Below are positions 35,660 to 44,507 of a stretch of DNA of 64,000 nucleotides, in pieces. The notes under the pieces were generated by a model. The model was not told where the DNA came from, did not search any database, and saw nothing but the letters and a program-made list of their open reading frames with translations. The stretch is from an uncultured Candidatus Poseidoniales archaeon. GTDB taxonomy: Archaea; Thermoplasmatota; Poseidoniia; Poseidoniales; Thalassarchaeaceae. The first letter of the stretch is position 1; each line of letters opens with the position of its first letter. The position numbers and the translations under genes are program-made. The DNA lies in contig CACELO010000003.1 of assembly GCA_902560445.1 (NCBI GenBank), positions 18,586 to 82,585 on the forward strand. The letters run 5' to 3'.

Positions 35660-36460
35660 TTGGAGGAAATTATCGCTCTAGTAATAATTCTAGTTACCGC
35701 GTTTATGTTCGCCCCACTTGGTCTAGGAGGGGGATTTCTATTTGTTCCAACTCTTTACTTCATTTTAGGTTGGGACCTACAACTATCTATCGTTTGTTCA
35801 TTGATTCTGGTTTGGTTTGTCAGTATAGGCTCCCGAAGAGCCCACGATGAAGGGGGTTACACGGTTGCAGGAGTTGGACGGAAAGGTAGGATTGTAGCGA
35901 TATTTGGCGCAATTTTCGGTGCTTTAGCCGCTGATCAAATAATTGCCGAAGCGGGTGAAAGTATTATCAAAATTCTAGCAATTATTCTACTGATTTTAGT
36001 GATATATCGTGGTATAAAGAAATTAATCGAAGAGCAACATAATGACATTCATGATGAGGATATCTCTATTCAAGGTGCATTGCTCTACAAATACAAGTTA
36101 GGGTGCCTAGCAGGAGGTTTATCCGCAGGATTAATCGGTATTGGGGGAGGAGTTATTTTTACCATGTTAAACAGAATAGTTCTAGGATTGGGACCTCATA
36201 AAGCCGCAGGAACTTCTTACTTGATTGTAATGAGAGTAGTCCCTGTCGCTATAGTATCTCATTTACTTTTTAACCCGTCATTAATTGATGAAATCACCAA
36301 ATTTGATACACTTACTCTTGCTTTACCTCTGATTGTTCTTGTAACCGCATGGGCGGGCGCCAAAACCGCTATTCGCATGCTACCTCAAGATGTTTTGACA
36401 TATCCTTACTTAATTGCCGTGGGTATATCTCTACTGAGATATTTGATGGATCTAATATAG
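35660..36460 (+). CDS. TauE/SafE-family anion exporter
   Basis: 266 residues with about eight hydrophobic segments and two family repeats: PLGLGGGFLFVPTLYF near the N-terminus and GLIGIGGGVIFTMLNRIVLGLGPHKAAGTS in the second half. TauE/SafE proteins export sulfite, sulfoacetate or other organic anions. The frame opens at TTG directly after the Mo-subunit stop, and GGAGG at 35662-35666 falls inside it, so the true start could be slightly downstream. Co-location with the Mo enzyme is the main clue to its substrate. Confidence 0.88.
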   Translation: MEEIIALVIILVTAFMFAPLGLGGGFLFVPTLYFILGWDLQLSIVCSLILVWFVSIGSRRAHDEGGYTVAGVGRKGRIVAIFGAIFGALAADQIIAEAGESIIKILAIILLILVIYRGIKKLIEEQHNDIHDEDISIQGALLYKYKLGCLAGGLSAGLIGIGGGVIFTMLNRIVLGLGPHKAAGTSYLIVMRVVPVAIVSHLLFNPSLIDEITKFDTLTLALPLIVLVTAWAGAKTAIRMLPQDVLTYPYLIAVGISLLRYLMDLI

Positions 36461-36470
36461 TGAGGAGAAT

Positions 36471-36728
36471 TTAATCCGTATCTGAGGTCTCTTCAGCAAT
36501 ATCTTCCAAACCCCAGTCTGACCAACTCCATGCTCTTTCATGGAAATAATACAGTATCATCTTTGTGAATAATTCAGTTCCACCAATAGCGGCTCCTGCC
36601 TTGATATCTCCTGTCACAATGTAAGCTATCAGAATTGTATCAAGAGTACCTATTGTTCTCCAAGTGACAGTCTTAACCAAACTACGAGCTTTATTCGCGT
36701 GTCCTGTACCCGGGATATGTTCTGCCAT
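36471..36728 (-). CDS. DUF2061 membrane protein
   Basis: 85 residues with two membrane segments. The family core is KARSLVKTVTWRTIGTLDTILIAYIVTGDIKAGAAIGGTELFTKMILYYFHERAW, with its W-R-x-x-G-T-x-D motif and the closing Y-x-H-E-R-x-W. The function is unknown. It is convergent with the TauE gene, 10 nt apart. The C-terminus is acidic. A functional tie to the sulfur locus would only be positional. Confidence 0.87.
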   Translation of the reverse strand: MAEHIPGTGHANKARSLVKTVTWRTIGTLDTILIAYIVTGDIKAGAAIGGTELFTKMILYYFHERAWSWSDWGLEDIAEETSDTD

Positions 36729-36785
36729 AACATTACCAACAGCAGCACTTAGTTAACCTGTCCCCGTACATGATCAAGAAAAATA

Positions 36786-38018
36786 TCACACAGATTCGAG
36801 AATTATTGCTATTCCCTGTCCGCCACCAATACATGCTGTCGCGATTCCAAACTTCTTGCCCTCTCGCTTGAGTGTATGTGCTAGAGTTAGTGTGAGACGA
36901 CTTCCTGTTGCTGCAAGAGGGTGCCCTAAACCGACTGCACCACCGTTAATATTGACTATCTCATGTGAAATTCCCAATTCCTTCATACAAGCCACTGCTT
37001 GACCGGCGAAGGCTTCGTTGATTTCCCATAGGTCAATCTCATCCACACTCATACCTGCCCTTTCAAGGGCTAGTTTGCTGGCTGGTACCGGGCCATATGC
37101 CATAATTGCAGGTTCAAGGCCAACAACCCCCCAGTTGACTATTCTTGCTATGGGTTTGTCTCCGTCAGAGGCGGCCTGAGATGCGGATTTCAGCACTACA
37201 GCTGCTGCACCATCAACTACACCAGAGGCATTTCCAGCGGTTACCAAGGAAGTAGGGCCGAAATGCGTCCTAAGTGCACCAAGGGACTCATCACTAGTAC
37301 CTCTAACAAAGTGGTCTTCTTCGGTTGCAGTGACTAAACCATCGGCCGTCTCAACATCAACAATTTCTTCAGCCCAAATCCCATTATCAACACTATTTTC
37401 AGTTCTTGAATGACTAATTACTGCAAAAGAATCTGCTTCTTTTCTCGTGACGCCCACTCTACGACAGATTTCATCACTAGTTTGGGCCATGAAGGAATCA
37501 CAAGTGGTATCTAGCAAATTGGTGAAGAGATAATCTTCCATATCCTTGGGAAGTTCATCACCTTCTCTTGGTGGTCTTCCTAGTTTGTAGGTGGAGCGCA
37601 TTCCTCTAAGTACGTGTGGTGCCTGGCTGAGATTTTCCATTCCCCCTGCAACCACAGTATTGGCTTCACCAAGCATAATCATTTGAGATGCTGAAATTAT
37701 TGATTGAATTCCTGAACCACATAATCGGTTTAGTGTAAGCATTGGAACCTCTTGGGGGATACCTGCATTAAGTCCTGCATGACGAGCGCCAAAAATCGCC
37801 TGATCGCTTGTCTGTAATGCGTGACCGATTACTAGGTGGTCAACTGACTCTGGGCTTGTACCAGTCTTCTCAAGAGCCCCTCGAATAGCGATAGAGCCTA
37901 ATTGCTCGGCACTTACTTCGGCTAATCTTCCACCGACTTCACCGTCTCCACGCTTTCCACCAAGCCATTCACAGAACGGGGTTCTAGCTCCTCCGATTAG
38001 TACAACGTCTTCGCTCAT
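36786..38018 (-). CDS. Acetyl-CoA acetyltransferase (thiolase)
   Basis: 410 residues from ATG 38018 (two more Mets upstream give an 8-residue longer product without family similarity). The nucleophile Cys lies in LNRLCGSGIQS, followed by NINGGAVGLGHPLAATGSR with the catalytic His, and ACIGGGQG with the second Cys. All thiolase residues are in place. It could serve fatty-acid or branched-chain breakdown, or the mevalonate pathway; in archaea a separate SCP2-type thiolase often does the latter. The catalytic set looks bacterial-like. Confidence 0.95.
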   Translation of the reverse strand: MSEDVVLIGGARTPFCEWLGGKRGDGEVGGRLAEVSAEQLGSIAIRGALEKTGTSPESVDHLVIGHALQTSDQAIFGARHAGLNAGIPQEVPMLTLNRLCGSGIQSIISASQMIMLGEANTVVAGGMENLSQAPHVLRGMRSTYKLGRPPREGDELPKDMEDYLFTNLLDTTCDSFMAQTSDEICRRVGVTRKEADSFAVISHSRTENSVDNGIWAEEIVDVETADGLVTATEEDHFVRGTSDESLGALRTHFGPTSLVTAGNASGVVDGAAAVVLKSASQAASDGDKPIARIVNWGVVGLEPAIMAYGPVPASKLALERAGMSVDEIDLWEINEAFAGQAVACMKELGISHEIVNINGGAVGLGHPLAATGSRLTLTLAHTLKREGKKFGIATACIGGGQGIAIILESV

Positions 38019-38087
38019 TGACATTACCGAGATAATTACCATTCATGAGGCTGACTATCCCAAAGGGAAAGACTGTATGTCAAAAAT

Positions 38088-39503
38088 TCAATCATCATCA
38101 GTCATTGAGCCTAGGTAATCAGGTAGGTCCACTCCAGCATTTGACGCTATGTCGTGTAGAGGGGGGAGTGACTTTACAAGATTGGAGATAAAGTTCGAAG
38201 TCGAACTTCCATCACCATCTCCGCCAGAATCCCATACAGTAATGCTGTCAATCTTCAAGTTACGAATTGCTTCGACCTGGGCTGATACCATCTGGTCGAT
38301 CTTCTCAACCATAAGTAGTGTAGCTGCGGCCTTTGCATCTCCATTAGCACTGCTAACTAGGCCTTGGTAACCTGCGGCCTTTGCTTCTAGGACCTGTTGA
38401 ACACCAGACGCCTCTGCTTCATAGCGAGCAAGTATCGCGTCTGCTTCACCACGTGCGATACGTCGTTGTCTTTCTGCTTCAGCTTCTGCAGCGATTTCGA
38501 TTTGCTGTTTCTGAATTTGCTCACGTACAATTTCGCTAGCCTTCAGACGTTCTTCCTCTTCAGTGAATTTAGCCCTCTGAATTTCCGCTTCGGCCTTAGC
38601 AGTTGCAACTTCAGCACGTTGATTTGCTGAAGCTTCTGCCTCAGCAAGATCAGCGTCGGAGTTAGCAATCTCACCTTTTGCATCGTTCTCTCCGGCAACT
38701 GCTAATGCTTCTTGTTGTCCAACGTAAACACGCTGATCTGCTTCGGCAGTCTTTCGACCCTTCTCTGCCTCTGCTAGGTTCTTTGCAACCTCAATCTCCT
38801 TGGTTCGGTTTGCTTCTGCCGCACCAACGGCACCGTCTCGCTCTGCATTAGCTACATCAACACGTGCGTTCTCAACGGCAGTTGAAGCGGCCTTCTTACC
38901 GATGCTTTCGATATAGTCCGATTCGTCAGTAATATCCACCAAGTTTACGTTGATTAGGTAAAGACCAACTTTCTGTAATTCTGTATCTACGTTCTTTCTA
39001 GTCAATTCTAAGAATGCATCGCGGTCTTGGTTAATCTGCTCGATTGTCAAGGAGGCTACAGTTAGACGAAGTTGACCGAAAATAATCTCTTTAGCCATTT
39101 CTTCAATATCATTTTGTTTTAATCCAAGCAGACGCTCGGCTGCATTAGCCATAATTTGCTTCTCAGTTGAGACACCAATTGTGAATGTTGATGGAACGTT
39201 TATTCGGATATTCTGGAGCGATAGAGCGTTCCTTAGATCGATATTGATTGTGATTGGTGTTAATGTTAGGAAGGCGTAGTCCTGAATGAGCGGCCAAACA
39301 AGCGCTGCACCACCATGTATAGTCCTACTCGCCTTACCCTTATCGGTACGACCATAAACTACCATTACCTTATCCGGAGGACATCTTTTGTACCTCTGTG
39401 CAAAGAATATTACAATTGCAACCAAGAACAGTATGGTTGCGAACATCATTATTGTTAGTAGTGCACCAGCTTCAGCCATAGCAATCGCTCCGTACTGCGA
39501 CAA
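38088..39503 (-). CDS. Flotillin-like SPFH protein
   Basis: 471 residues: an N-terminal membrane segment (about 12-37), an SPFH/band-7 domain (about 45-210) and a long Ala/Glu-rich coiled coil (about 210-390) with repeated AEAEA and EAEAERQRRIARGEADAI stretches. Its C-terminus is GSST-rich and acidic. Flotillins form membrane microdomain scaffolds and usually pair with an NfeD protein. The next upstream gene on the same strand is NfeD-like, which fits. The ATG at 39503 encodes MSQYGAIAMAEAG; a second ATG lies 8 codons on. Confidence 0.93.
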   Translation of the reverse strand: MSQYGAIAMAEAGALLTIMMFATILFLVAIVIFFAQRYKRCPPDKVMVVYGRTDKGKASRTIHGGAALVWPLIQDYAFLTLTPITINIDLRNALSLQNIRINVPSTFTIGVSTEKQIMANAAERLLGLKQNDIEEMAKEIIFGQLRLTVASLTIEQINQDRDAFLELTRKNVDTELQKVGLYLINVNLVDITDESDYIESIGKKAASTAVENARVDVANAERDGAVGAAEANRTKEIEVAKNLAEAEKGRKTAEADQRVYVGQQEALAVAGENDAKGEIANSDADLAEAEASANQRAEVATAKAEAEIQRAKFTEEEERLKASEIVREQIQKQQIEIAAEAEAERQRRIARGEADAILARYEAEASGVQQVLEAKAAGYQGLVSSANGDAKAAATLLMVEKIDQMVSAQVEAIRNLKIDSITVWDSGGDGDGSSTSNFISNLVKSLPPLHDIASNAGVDLPDYLGSMTDDD

Positions 39504-39563
39504 ACGCTATTGACTCATTAAGGCTATGCCGGCACAATCAAGAATCTGCATTGAAAATGGATT

Positions 39564-40163
39564 CTAAACTCTCTTTACCACAAGGGTAGAACTAATGACG
39601 TCAACGACTTCAATAAAGTCTCCAGTAGCTATACCCTGACCATCTTCTGATTTTGCATTGTAGGTCTTCTGGGCACCACCAACTTCGATTGTAACTTGGC
39701 CAACGCTATCTTCAGGAATTCTGAGGTAAACGGTTCCTTTCTCACCAATGGCCTGTTCCATTTCGATATTTCCACTGGCTTCCAAAGAAAAGAAGAGTTG
39801 GAAGATTTTTCCAGTCCCATACATCGAGGCTAATCCAGCAACCCCGCCTACCCCTATAGCCAGAGTATCTCCCCCATCAGACTTTAGCGTGTATAATCCA
39901 GATAGACCAAAGAACATCATGAATGCCATTACTCCTTGGAAGGTCATAGCATCGAATGCACCATCAGAACTCATGACATCGAATTCGATACCAAATAACC
40001 CCTCAAAAAGACCCTCGCCGACTCCTCCAATCAGCATCAAAAGGAACCAAAACAGGAATAGAACGCCTCCGATTAGCGCAGATGCGGCAAAAATCAATTC
40101 TAATGTTGAACCAGATTCGCCGAAAACAAGTTCTACCAAATTGAAGTCGTCTAGGGATACCAT
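39564..40163 (-). CDS. NfeD-like membrane protein, flotillin partner
   Basis: 199 residues with three or four membrane segments (about 20-45, 72-92, 100-118) and a C-terminal beta-rich domain (about 135-199). That domain (GEKGTVYLRIPEDSVGQVTIEVGGAQKTYNAKSEDGQGIATGDFIEVVDVISSTLVVKRV) is the NfeD OB-fold pattern, including G-x-G-x-V and the closing V-x-x-V-x-x-x-x-L-x-V-K-R. It sits directly upstream of the flotillin gene, as in bacterial yuaF-floT pairs. It lacks the NfeD serine protease domain. Confidence 0.8.
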   Translation of the reverse strand: MVSLDDFNLVELVFGESGSTLELIFAASALIGGVLFLFWFLLMLIGGVGEGLFEGLFGIEFDVMSSDGAFDAMTFQGVMAFMMFFGLSGLYTLKSDGGDTLAIGVGGVAGLASMYGTGKIFQLFFSLEASGNIEMEQAIGEKGTVYLRIPEDSVGQVTIEVGGAQKTYNAKSEDGQGIATGDFIEVVDVISSTLVVKRV

Positions 40164-40219
40164 TGATTATGTCTGGAGGGCATTTTGCTTTGATTGCTTC
40201 GCCGGATTTAGGTGGATGT

Positions 40220-40480
40220 TCAGACTTTATTCCTACGTCTGAGCCATTCCGCGACCCCACGATCAAAATTCGTCACAGGACCTAAACTTAGTCCAGTGAT
40301 TATCGCAGTGACGACTTTACGCGTAAGGGATGAGGAAATATACGGTTCAGTAATTGTCCACACCAATAAAGCAATTAGAATAATGATGATTGGTATCAAC
40401 ATCCTTCGAAGGAAAATATGGTACCCCCCAAGCATATCATATGCTGGGTTATTGATTACATCATCAATTCTGTCCGACAT
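40220..40480 (-). CDS. Small membrane protein, unknown
   Basis: 86 residues with one strong membrane segment (about 27-45, MLIPIIIILIALLVWTI) and a weaker second one (about 54-68). The C-terminus is basic (VAEWLRRRNKV). No family is recognised. It follows the next gene by 24 nt and precedes the NfeD gene, so it may belong to the flotillin-NfeD transcript. AGGAGGTGACC lies upstream near 40500, but far from the ATG. Confidence 0.6.
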   Translation of the reverse strand: MSDRIDDVINNPAYDMLGGYHIFLRRMLIPIIIILIALLVWTITEPYISSSLTRKVVTAIITGLSLGPVTNFDRGVAEWLRRRNKV

Positions 40481-40504
40481 ACCCTTACTCGACAGGAGGT
40501 CACC

Positions 40505-40837
40505 TCAGTATGCTAACCAGAATAGAGCGGCCAAGAAAGTTAGGGCGGTTGGGCCTCCATACATCAAGGCCTTACTTACGACGGGAGTATCATCTACTCT
40601 ACTTAATTCACCAGTTTGCTGGTCACGAACTAATACGGTCTTTTCGGACTTGGAATATCTGTCTGAAAATTCTTTGTGATTTCTGGCGACAAAGATAAGG
40701 AAATACACCCCTAAAGCAAGCATACCACTACCTGTGCCTTGGAGAATAGCTGCCACTAGTGCAGTTTCTATTTCTGATGCAATGATTAATTGTGCAAATC
40801 CGGTAAGGAAGAAAATTAGAGAGTCAGCCCTTGCCAT
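40505..40837 (-). CDS. Small membrane protein, unknown
   Basis: 110 residues with membrane segments at about 7-22, 30-50 and 92-108 and a charged loop of about 40 residues (ARNHKEFSDRYSKSEKTVLVRDQQTGELSRVDDTPVVSKA). No family is recognised. Adjacency to the 86-residue protein and the flotillin-NfeD pair suggests a membrane-organisation cluster, but this is positional only. Confidence 0.6.
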   Translation of the reverse strand: MARADSLIFFLTGFAQLIIASEIETALVAAILQGTGSGMLALGVYFLIFVARNHKEFSDRYSKSEKTVLVRDQQTGELSRVDDTPVVSKALMYGGPTALTFLAALFWLAY

Positions 40838-40888
40838 GATTAGGGCGAACTAGCCGACTATCATCAATCCTTTGCCGTGATATACTAA

Positions 40889-41305
40889 TCAAACAAGACT
40901 ACTTGGTTTCTTTTCCCAGACCGCCCATGTGCCTCTTGCATGAGCGATTTTCTTTCCATTTTGATCTGTAATTTCACCTTGCAAATGGGCTAAATTTCGA
41001 CCCCTGCGAACTACTTCGCCAACCGCAGTAAGATGAGAACCGCGATAAGCAGGTTCGAGATATGACAAATCCAATTGTGCTGTTGCACACCATTCTTCTT
41101 TCGATAAAGTAGTCACTAATGTCCCTCCCATTGCTGTGTCCAACAATGTAGCATGTAGCCCTCCATGTGCAACACCTCCGGCGTTTAGATGGTCTTCTCT
41201 AATCATCAATTCGACAACACATCTACCTCGGGTAAATTCCGTAATTTCAAAGCCTATTGTTTCCGCCAATTTAGTTAATTTAGGCGAACTTAATTCATCA
41301 GTCAT
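40889..41305 (-). CDS. PaaI-type hotdog thioesterase
   Basis: 138 residues of the hotdog fold. The signature is REDHLNAGGVAHGGLHATLLDTAMGGTLVTT, with the H-G-G active-site motif and the following acidic catalytic position in LLDTAMG. LDLSYLEPAYRGSHLTAVGEVVRRGR forms the substrate-tunnel strand. It hydrolyses acyl- or aryl-CoA esters; the exact substrate is unknown. The stop of the ABC transporter gene lies 9 nt upstream, so they may be co-transcribed. Confidence 0.9.
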   Translation of the reverse strand: MTDELSSPKLTKLAETIGFEITEFTRGRCVVELMIREDHLNAGGVAHGGLHATLLDTAMGGTLVTTLSKEEWCATAQLDLSYLEPAYRGSHLTAVGEVVRRGRNLAHLQGEITDQNGKKIAHARGTWAVWEKKPSSLV

Positions 41306-41314
41306 GTTTGAGCC

Positions 41315-43090
41315 TCAATCATTACTTGCAGCTAATCCAGTTTGTACCGACCATAGCCTAGAGTATAGTCCGTCAGACTCAACCAATTTCTCATGCGTAC
41401 CTAATTCAGTAATCATACCGGAATCTAAGACTGCAATCTTATCTGCATTTCTAACGGTGGAAAGGCGATGAGCGATAATGATGGTAGTTCTATCTGTCGA
41501 AATTCTTTCAATTGAACGCTGTAATGCAGCCTCGGTCTCATTATCGACATTACTCGTTGCTTCGTCAAATACGAGTATTGGTGCATCTTTTAGCACCGCA
41601 CGTGCAATTGCTAGACGTTGTCGCTGGCCGCCAGAAAGTCTGTGTCCGTCTTCACCGATATCGGTCTCCCAGCCCTCTGGTAGTTCATTGATGAAATTAG
41701 TAGCCTCTGCTATACGAGCAGCTTCCAAGACCTCTTTCTCACTAGCACTAGGTCTACCATAGAGGATATTTTCTCGTACTGTTCCAGGGAATAGAGTGGT
41801 ATTTTGAGAAACTAAAGAAATTGAACCCCTTAGTGATGCTAACTTTAGTTCCTTAACATCATTGCCATCAAGACTAACCGAACCTTGTAGTGGATCGTGG
41901 AAGCGAAGAAGAAGTCCAACTAGGGTGGTCTTACCTGATCCTGTACTTCCAACAAGTCCGATGGTTTCTCCCGACTCTATACTAAGAGATACTCCAGAGA
42001 GAACCGATTCTCTTTCTGGATAGGAAAACTCAATGCTATCAAAGGTAATCTCTCCATTCGCTTCATCTAATTCAATATCACCTTCAACTAAACCGATTGG
42101 AGTATCTAATAAATTAAGAACTCTGTCAGTTGATGCCATGGCTCTCTGATACAAATCGAAAGTTTGGCCGAGGCGAGTAAGTGGCCAAAGAAGTCTTTGG
42201 GTGATGAATACGATTATCGAATAAGCCCCAATTGACAGTGAACCCTCGAGAGCTAACCAACCTCCGACCAACATATTCGCTGTAAAAGCAAATAAAATGG
42301 CCATTCGAATAAGAGGGACAAATGAGGCAGAAAGACGTATTGCATCTCTATTTGCATCTCTATATGAGCGAGAGGCAACACCTACCCGCTCTACCTCTCG
42401 CTCCTCTGCAGTGAATGATTTGATTGTGGTAATTCCACTCAAATTGTTATTCAGTAGAGCGTTGAGATCGCCGACTTCTTTGCGGACTTTGGCGTAACGA
42501 ACGCCAATTCTACGCTGGAACATAAACGAGCCACCGACAATTATTGGGATTGGCAATATTGCGTAAATTGCCACAGAAGGCGCTAGAATGAACATCACTC
42601 CTCCGACAACGATAACCGTTGTCGCAACCTGAAGTAGGTCATTGGCTCCTTGGTCAAGAAATCGCTCAAGTTGATTAACATCATCATTCATTATTGCCAT
42701 CAACCCGCCAGTTGTTTGGCCAGAGAACCATTGCATCTCGAGATTTTGAATATGCTCATATGCGTCCATTCTCAGTTCATGTTGAGCATTTTGAGCGAGA
42801 TTCCTCCATAATACTCCAAACCAATATTCGAATAGTGATTCTAGAACCCAAATAACCACTGTAAGAGCTACAAGAATCAAAAATTGGTCATAAGGATCTG
42901 GATATCCAAAATCAGCTAGCATCGAGTCTTCTTTGTATGTTACAACGTCGATAGCCATACCGATTAGAATAGGTGGTGCTAGATCCCAAAACTTGTTCAT
43001 GATTGAACAAAATGAGGCGAGCCACACTTGCCATCTATACTCCCTCAAGTGCCCTAACAAGCGCAACAGAGGGTGGCTCCGCTCTGTCAT
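41315..43090 (-). CDS. ABC exporter, MsbA/MDR-type half transporter
   Basis: 591 residues: six membrane helices (about 20-310), then a nucleotide-binding domain with Walker A GSTGSGKTT, Q-loop VSQNTTLFPGTVRENILYG, signature LSGGQRQRLAIARA, Walker B ILVFDEATSNVD and the switch His in IIIAHRLSTVRNAD. It is a homodimer-type exporter of lipids, drugs or peptides. The start is an ATG preceded by a divergent gap of 85 nt to a possible small ORF. The substrate is not readable. Confidence 0.95.
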   Translation of the reverse strand: MTERSHPLLRLLGHLREYRWQVWLASFCSIMNKFWDLAPPILIGMAIDVVTYKEDSMLADFGYPDPYDQFLILVALTVVIWVLESLFEYWFGVLWRNLAQNAQHELRMDAYEHIQNLEMQWFSGQTTGGLMAIMNDDVNQLERFLDQGANDLLQVATTVIVVGGVMFILAPSVAIYAILPIPIIVGGSFMFQRRIGVRYAKVRKEVGDLNALLNNNLSGITTIKSFTAEEREVERVGVASRSYRDANRDAIRLSASFVPLIRMAILFAFTANMLVGGWLALEGSLSIGAYSIIVFITQRLLWPLTRLGQTFDLYQRAMASTDRVLNLLDTPIGLVEGDIELDEANGEITFDSIEFSYPERESVLSGVSLSIESGETIGLVGSTGSGKTTLVGLLLRFHDPLQGSVSLDGNDVKELKLASLRGSISLVSQNTTLFPGTVRENILYGRPSASEKEVLEAARIAEATNFINELPEGWETDIGEDGHRLSGGQRQRLAIARAVLKDAPILVFDEATSNVDNETEAALQRSIERISTDRTTIIIAHRLSTVRNADKIAVLDSGMITELGTHEKLVESDGLYSRLWSVQTGLAASND

Positions 43091-43175
43091 GTGTGGCTCT
43101 AACTATGGACAGTGCTTGAATCTGCCCTAAGGCATAGGGTTAGTTTACAGTAAGAAAATTACTATTTACTCAGAT

Positions 43176-43304
43176 ATGATAGGTTTAGAAACCGTTTCAA
43201 GATTAGGATTCTCATCATTTATGTCTTACTTCCTTATGTCTTCTATCGAAGGATTGGATATAATCAACTGGCTTCAACCCTCAGGTGGAAAATTACAGAA
43301 TTAA
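43176..43304 (+). CDS. Possible 42-residue ORF in the gap upstream of the ABC exporter
   Basis: ATG 43176 opens 42 codons (MIGLETVSRLGF...SGGKLQN) ending in TAA at 43302-43304, which overlaps the stop of the opposing lipoprotein gene. An A/T-rich stretch precedes it. It has a hydrophobic middle (LGFSSFMSYFLM) that might be a membrane segment. There is no ribosome site and no homologue I can name. The rest of the 210-base gap (43091-43300) holds only a small inverted repeat CCCTA/TAGGG at 43125-43139, which could be an operator for the exporter. Confidence 0.25.
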   Translation: MIGLETVSRLGFSSFMSYFLMSSIEGLDIINWLQPSGGKLQN

Positions 43305-44356
43305 CCATTGGAAGGGGTTATCTCTCCCGCCCAAGTATCTGCCCAAGTATCATAGATTTTGACACTAACAGAGCTCGTTGAATTAGTACGAATCTCGTAG
43401 TAATCAGAGGCTGAAAAATATCCATCTCCTGAATAATCCCAATAAACAAAATTCCACCAATCACCACGGACGTCGCTTTGGTTAGATGTCAAATCAGCTA
43501 GATTAAACTCCACAATTGTAGATTCCGACTCTATAACTTGGAAAATCAACTCCGTAGTATCAACCTCGGAGGTGAATTCTAGAGGGACATATCCCGCCCA
43601 TATTGTCGTTCCATCGGATAATTGGACGGGGTCATCGATATTGAATTCAATCGCAGCTCTAGGTAAATCAGGTTGTAGGCTCAATTCTACATCATCTCCT
43701 TTCTCAATACTCAAAACGAAAGCAGAGTCATCGTTACCGTACAATTCGACACCAATTAGTTCGGGAGGAACGCCTTTCAAGACTAGAATTATACTATGTG
43801 TATCATTTTGAGCGCTGGCCACCTGTTCAAGAGATTCAATATCGTGAGTTATTGTCCATTCGAGTCCTGAAATCGATGTCGTATCAAATCCGAAGGATGG
43901 CCAGAAACCATCTGGATCTTCCATAGCTTGTTCGACGATCTCATAGAATGGGTCCTTGTAATCAGGAACTGCATCCCTACCCTCATACCAAACATTACCT
44001 AATCTAATATTAGTGGTTTCTGTACCTTCGATGACTTCAGTATCAATAGAATTGGTTCCAAGACTGAATCTCATTGCGATTGAACGTAGATTTTGCTCGT
44101 CATCTTTAGCAACGTTCCAATGTATTTCTCCCAGTTGAGTTTCTGTTTGGTAGGTTGTTGAAGATTTAACTCGCAACCTAGAATTTTCAGAGGCCAGTAA
44201 CAATACATCTAGAGATTCTGGATTGGAAAGTAATTCGTTCAGAATATCATTGTTGAAGGGGAAGCAACCGGTATCTTCGCAAGATTCGATCGGGACTTCC
44301 AAACAACCTGAAGAGCAGGGAATTATGAGCAATATCCCCAGCAACACTGCTCTCAT
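43301..44356 (-). CDS. Secreted lipoprotein, unknown family
   Basis: 351 residues starting with a lipoprotein signal (MRAVLLGILLIIPCSSGC), with the lipobox Cys at 18. The rest is beta-rich and acidic, with no membrane segments and no enzyme motif. Repeated TTNIRLGNVWYEG- and SDGTTIWAGYVPLEF-like strands and the closing SGDGYFSASDYYEIRTN suggest an extracellular ligand-binding or surface protein. It is divergent from the NAD kinase gene. Function unknown. Confidence 0.8.
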   Translation of the reverse strand: MRAVLLGILLIIPCSSGCLEVPIESCEDTGCFPFNNDILNELLSNPESLDVLLLASENSRLRVKSSTTYQTETQLGEIHWNVAKDDEQNLRSIAMRFSLGTNSIDTEVIEGTETTNIRLGNVWYEGRDAVPDYKDPFYEIVEQAMEDPDGFWPSFGFDTTSISGLEWTITHDIESLEQVASAQNDTHSIILVLKGVPPELIGVELYGNDDSAFVLSIEKGDDVELSLQPDLPRAAIEFNIDDPVQLSDGTTIWAGYVPLEFTSEVDTTELIFQVIESESTIVEFNLADLTSNQSDVRGDWWNFVYWDYSGDGYFSASDYYEIRTNSTSSVSVKIYDTWADTWAGEITPSNG

Positions 44357-44460
44357 TGAAATAAATCCCGTGACTTATCGCTGATGAGGCTATGGTTTAT
44401 TAGTTAATCAAAATATACTATATCGAGACCATAAGAGAGTCTCAGACTCCTTGCGTCGCC

Positions 44461-44493
44461 CCTATATGGAGTGATTATTGCGCCTATATTGAG
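44461..44493 (+). promoter_or_regulatory. Paired direct repeats in the NAD kinase promoter region
   Basis: CCTATATGGAG (44461-44471) and CCTATATTGAG (44483-44493) match at 10 of 11 positions with starts 22 nt apart, two helical turns. They lie just upstream of GGGGGT and the NAD kinase start. Each contains a TATA-like core. They could be tandem core promoters or operator half-sites. A further A/T-rich TATA-like AAAATATACTATAT lies near 44408-44421 in the divergent gap, which contains no gene. Confidence 0.4.
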
Positions 44494-44507
44494 AAGGGGG
44501 TATATTG

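Noticed and set aside
38043-38087. Short TCCC-AAA-GGGA hairpin between thiolase and flotillin genes
   Set aside because: Only 4 bp and no T-run; too weak to call a terminator.
38149-38630. Plus-strand frames opposite flotillin
   Set aside because: They mirror the repetitive Ala/Glu coiled coil on the other strand and have no ribosome site or family features.
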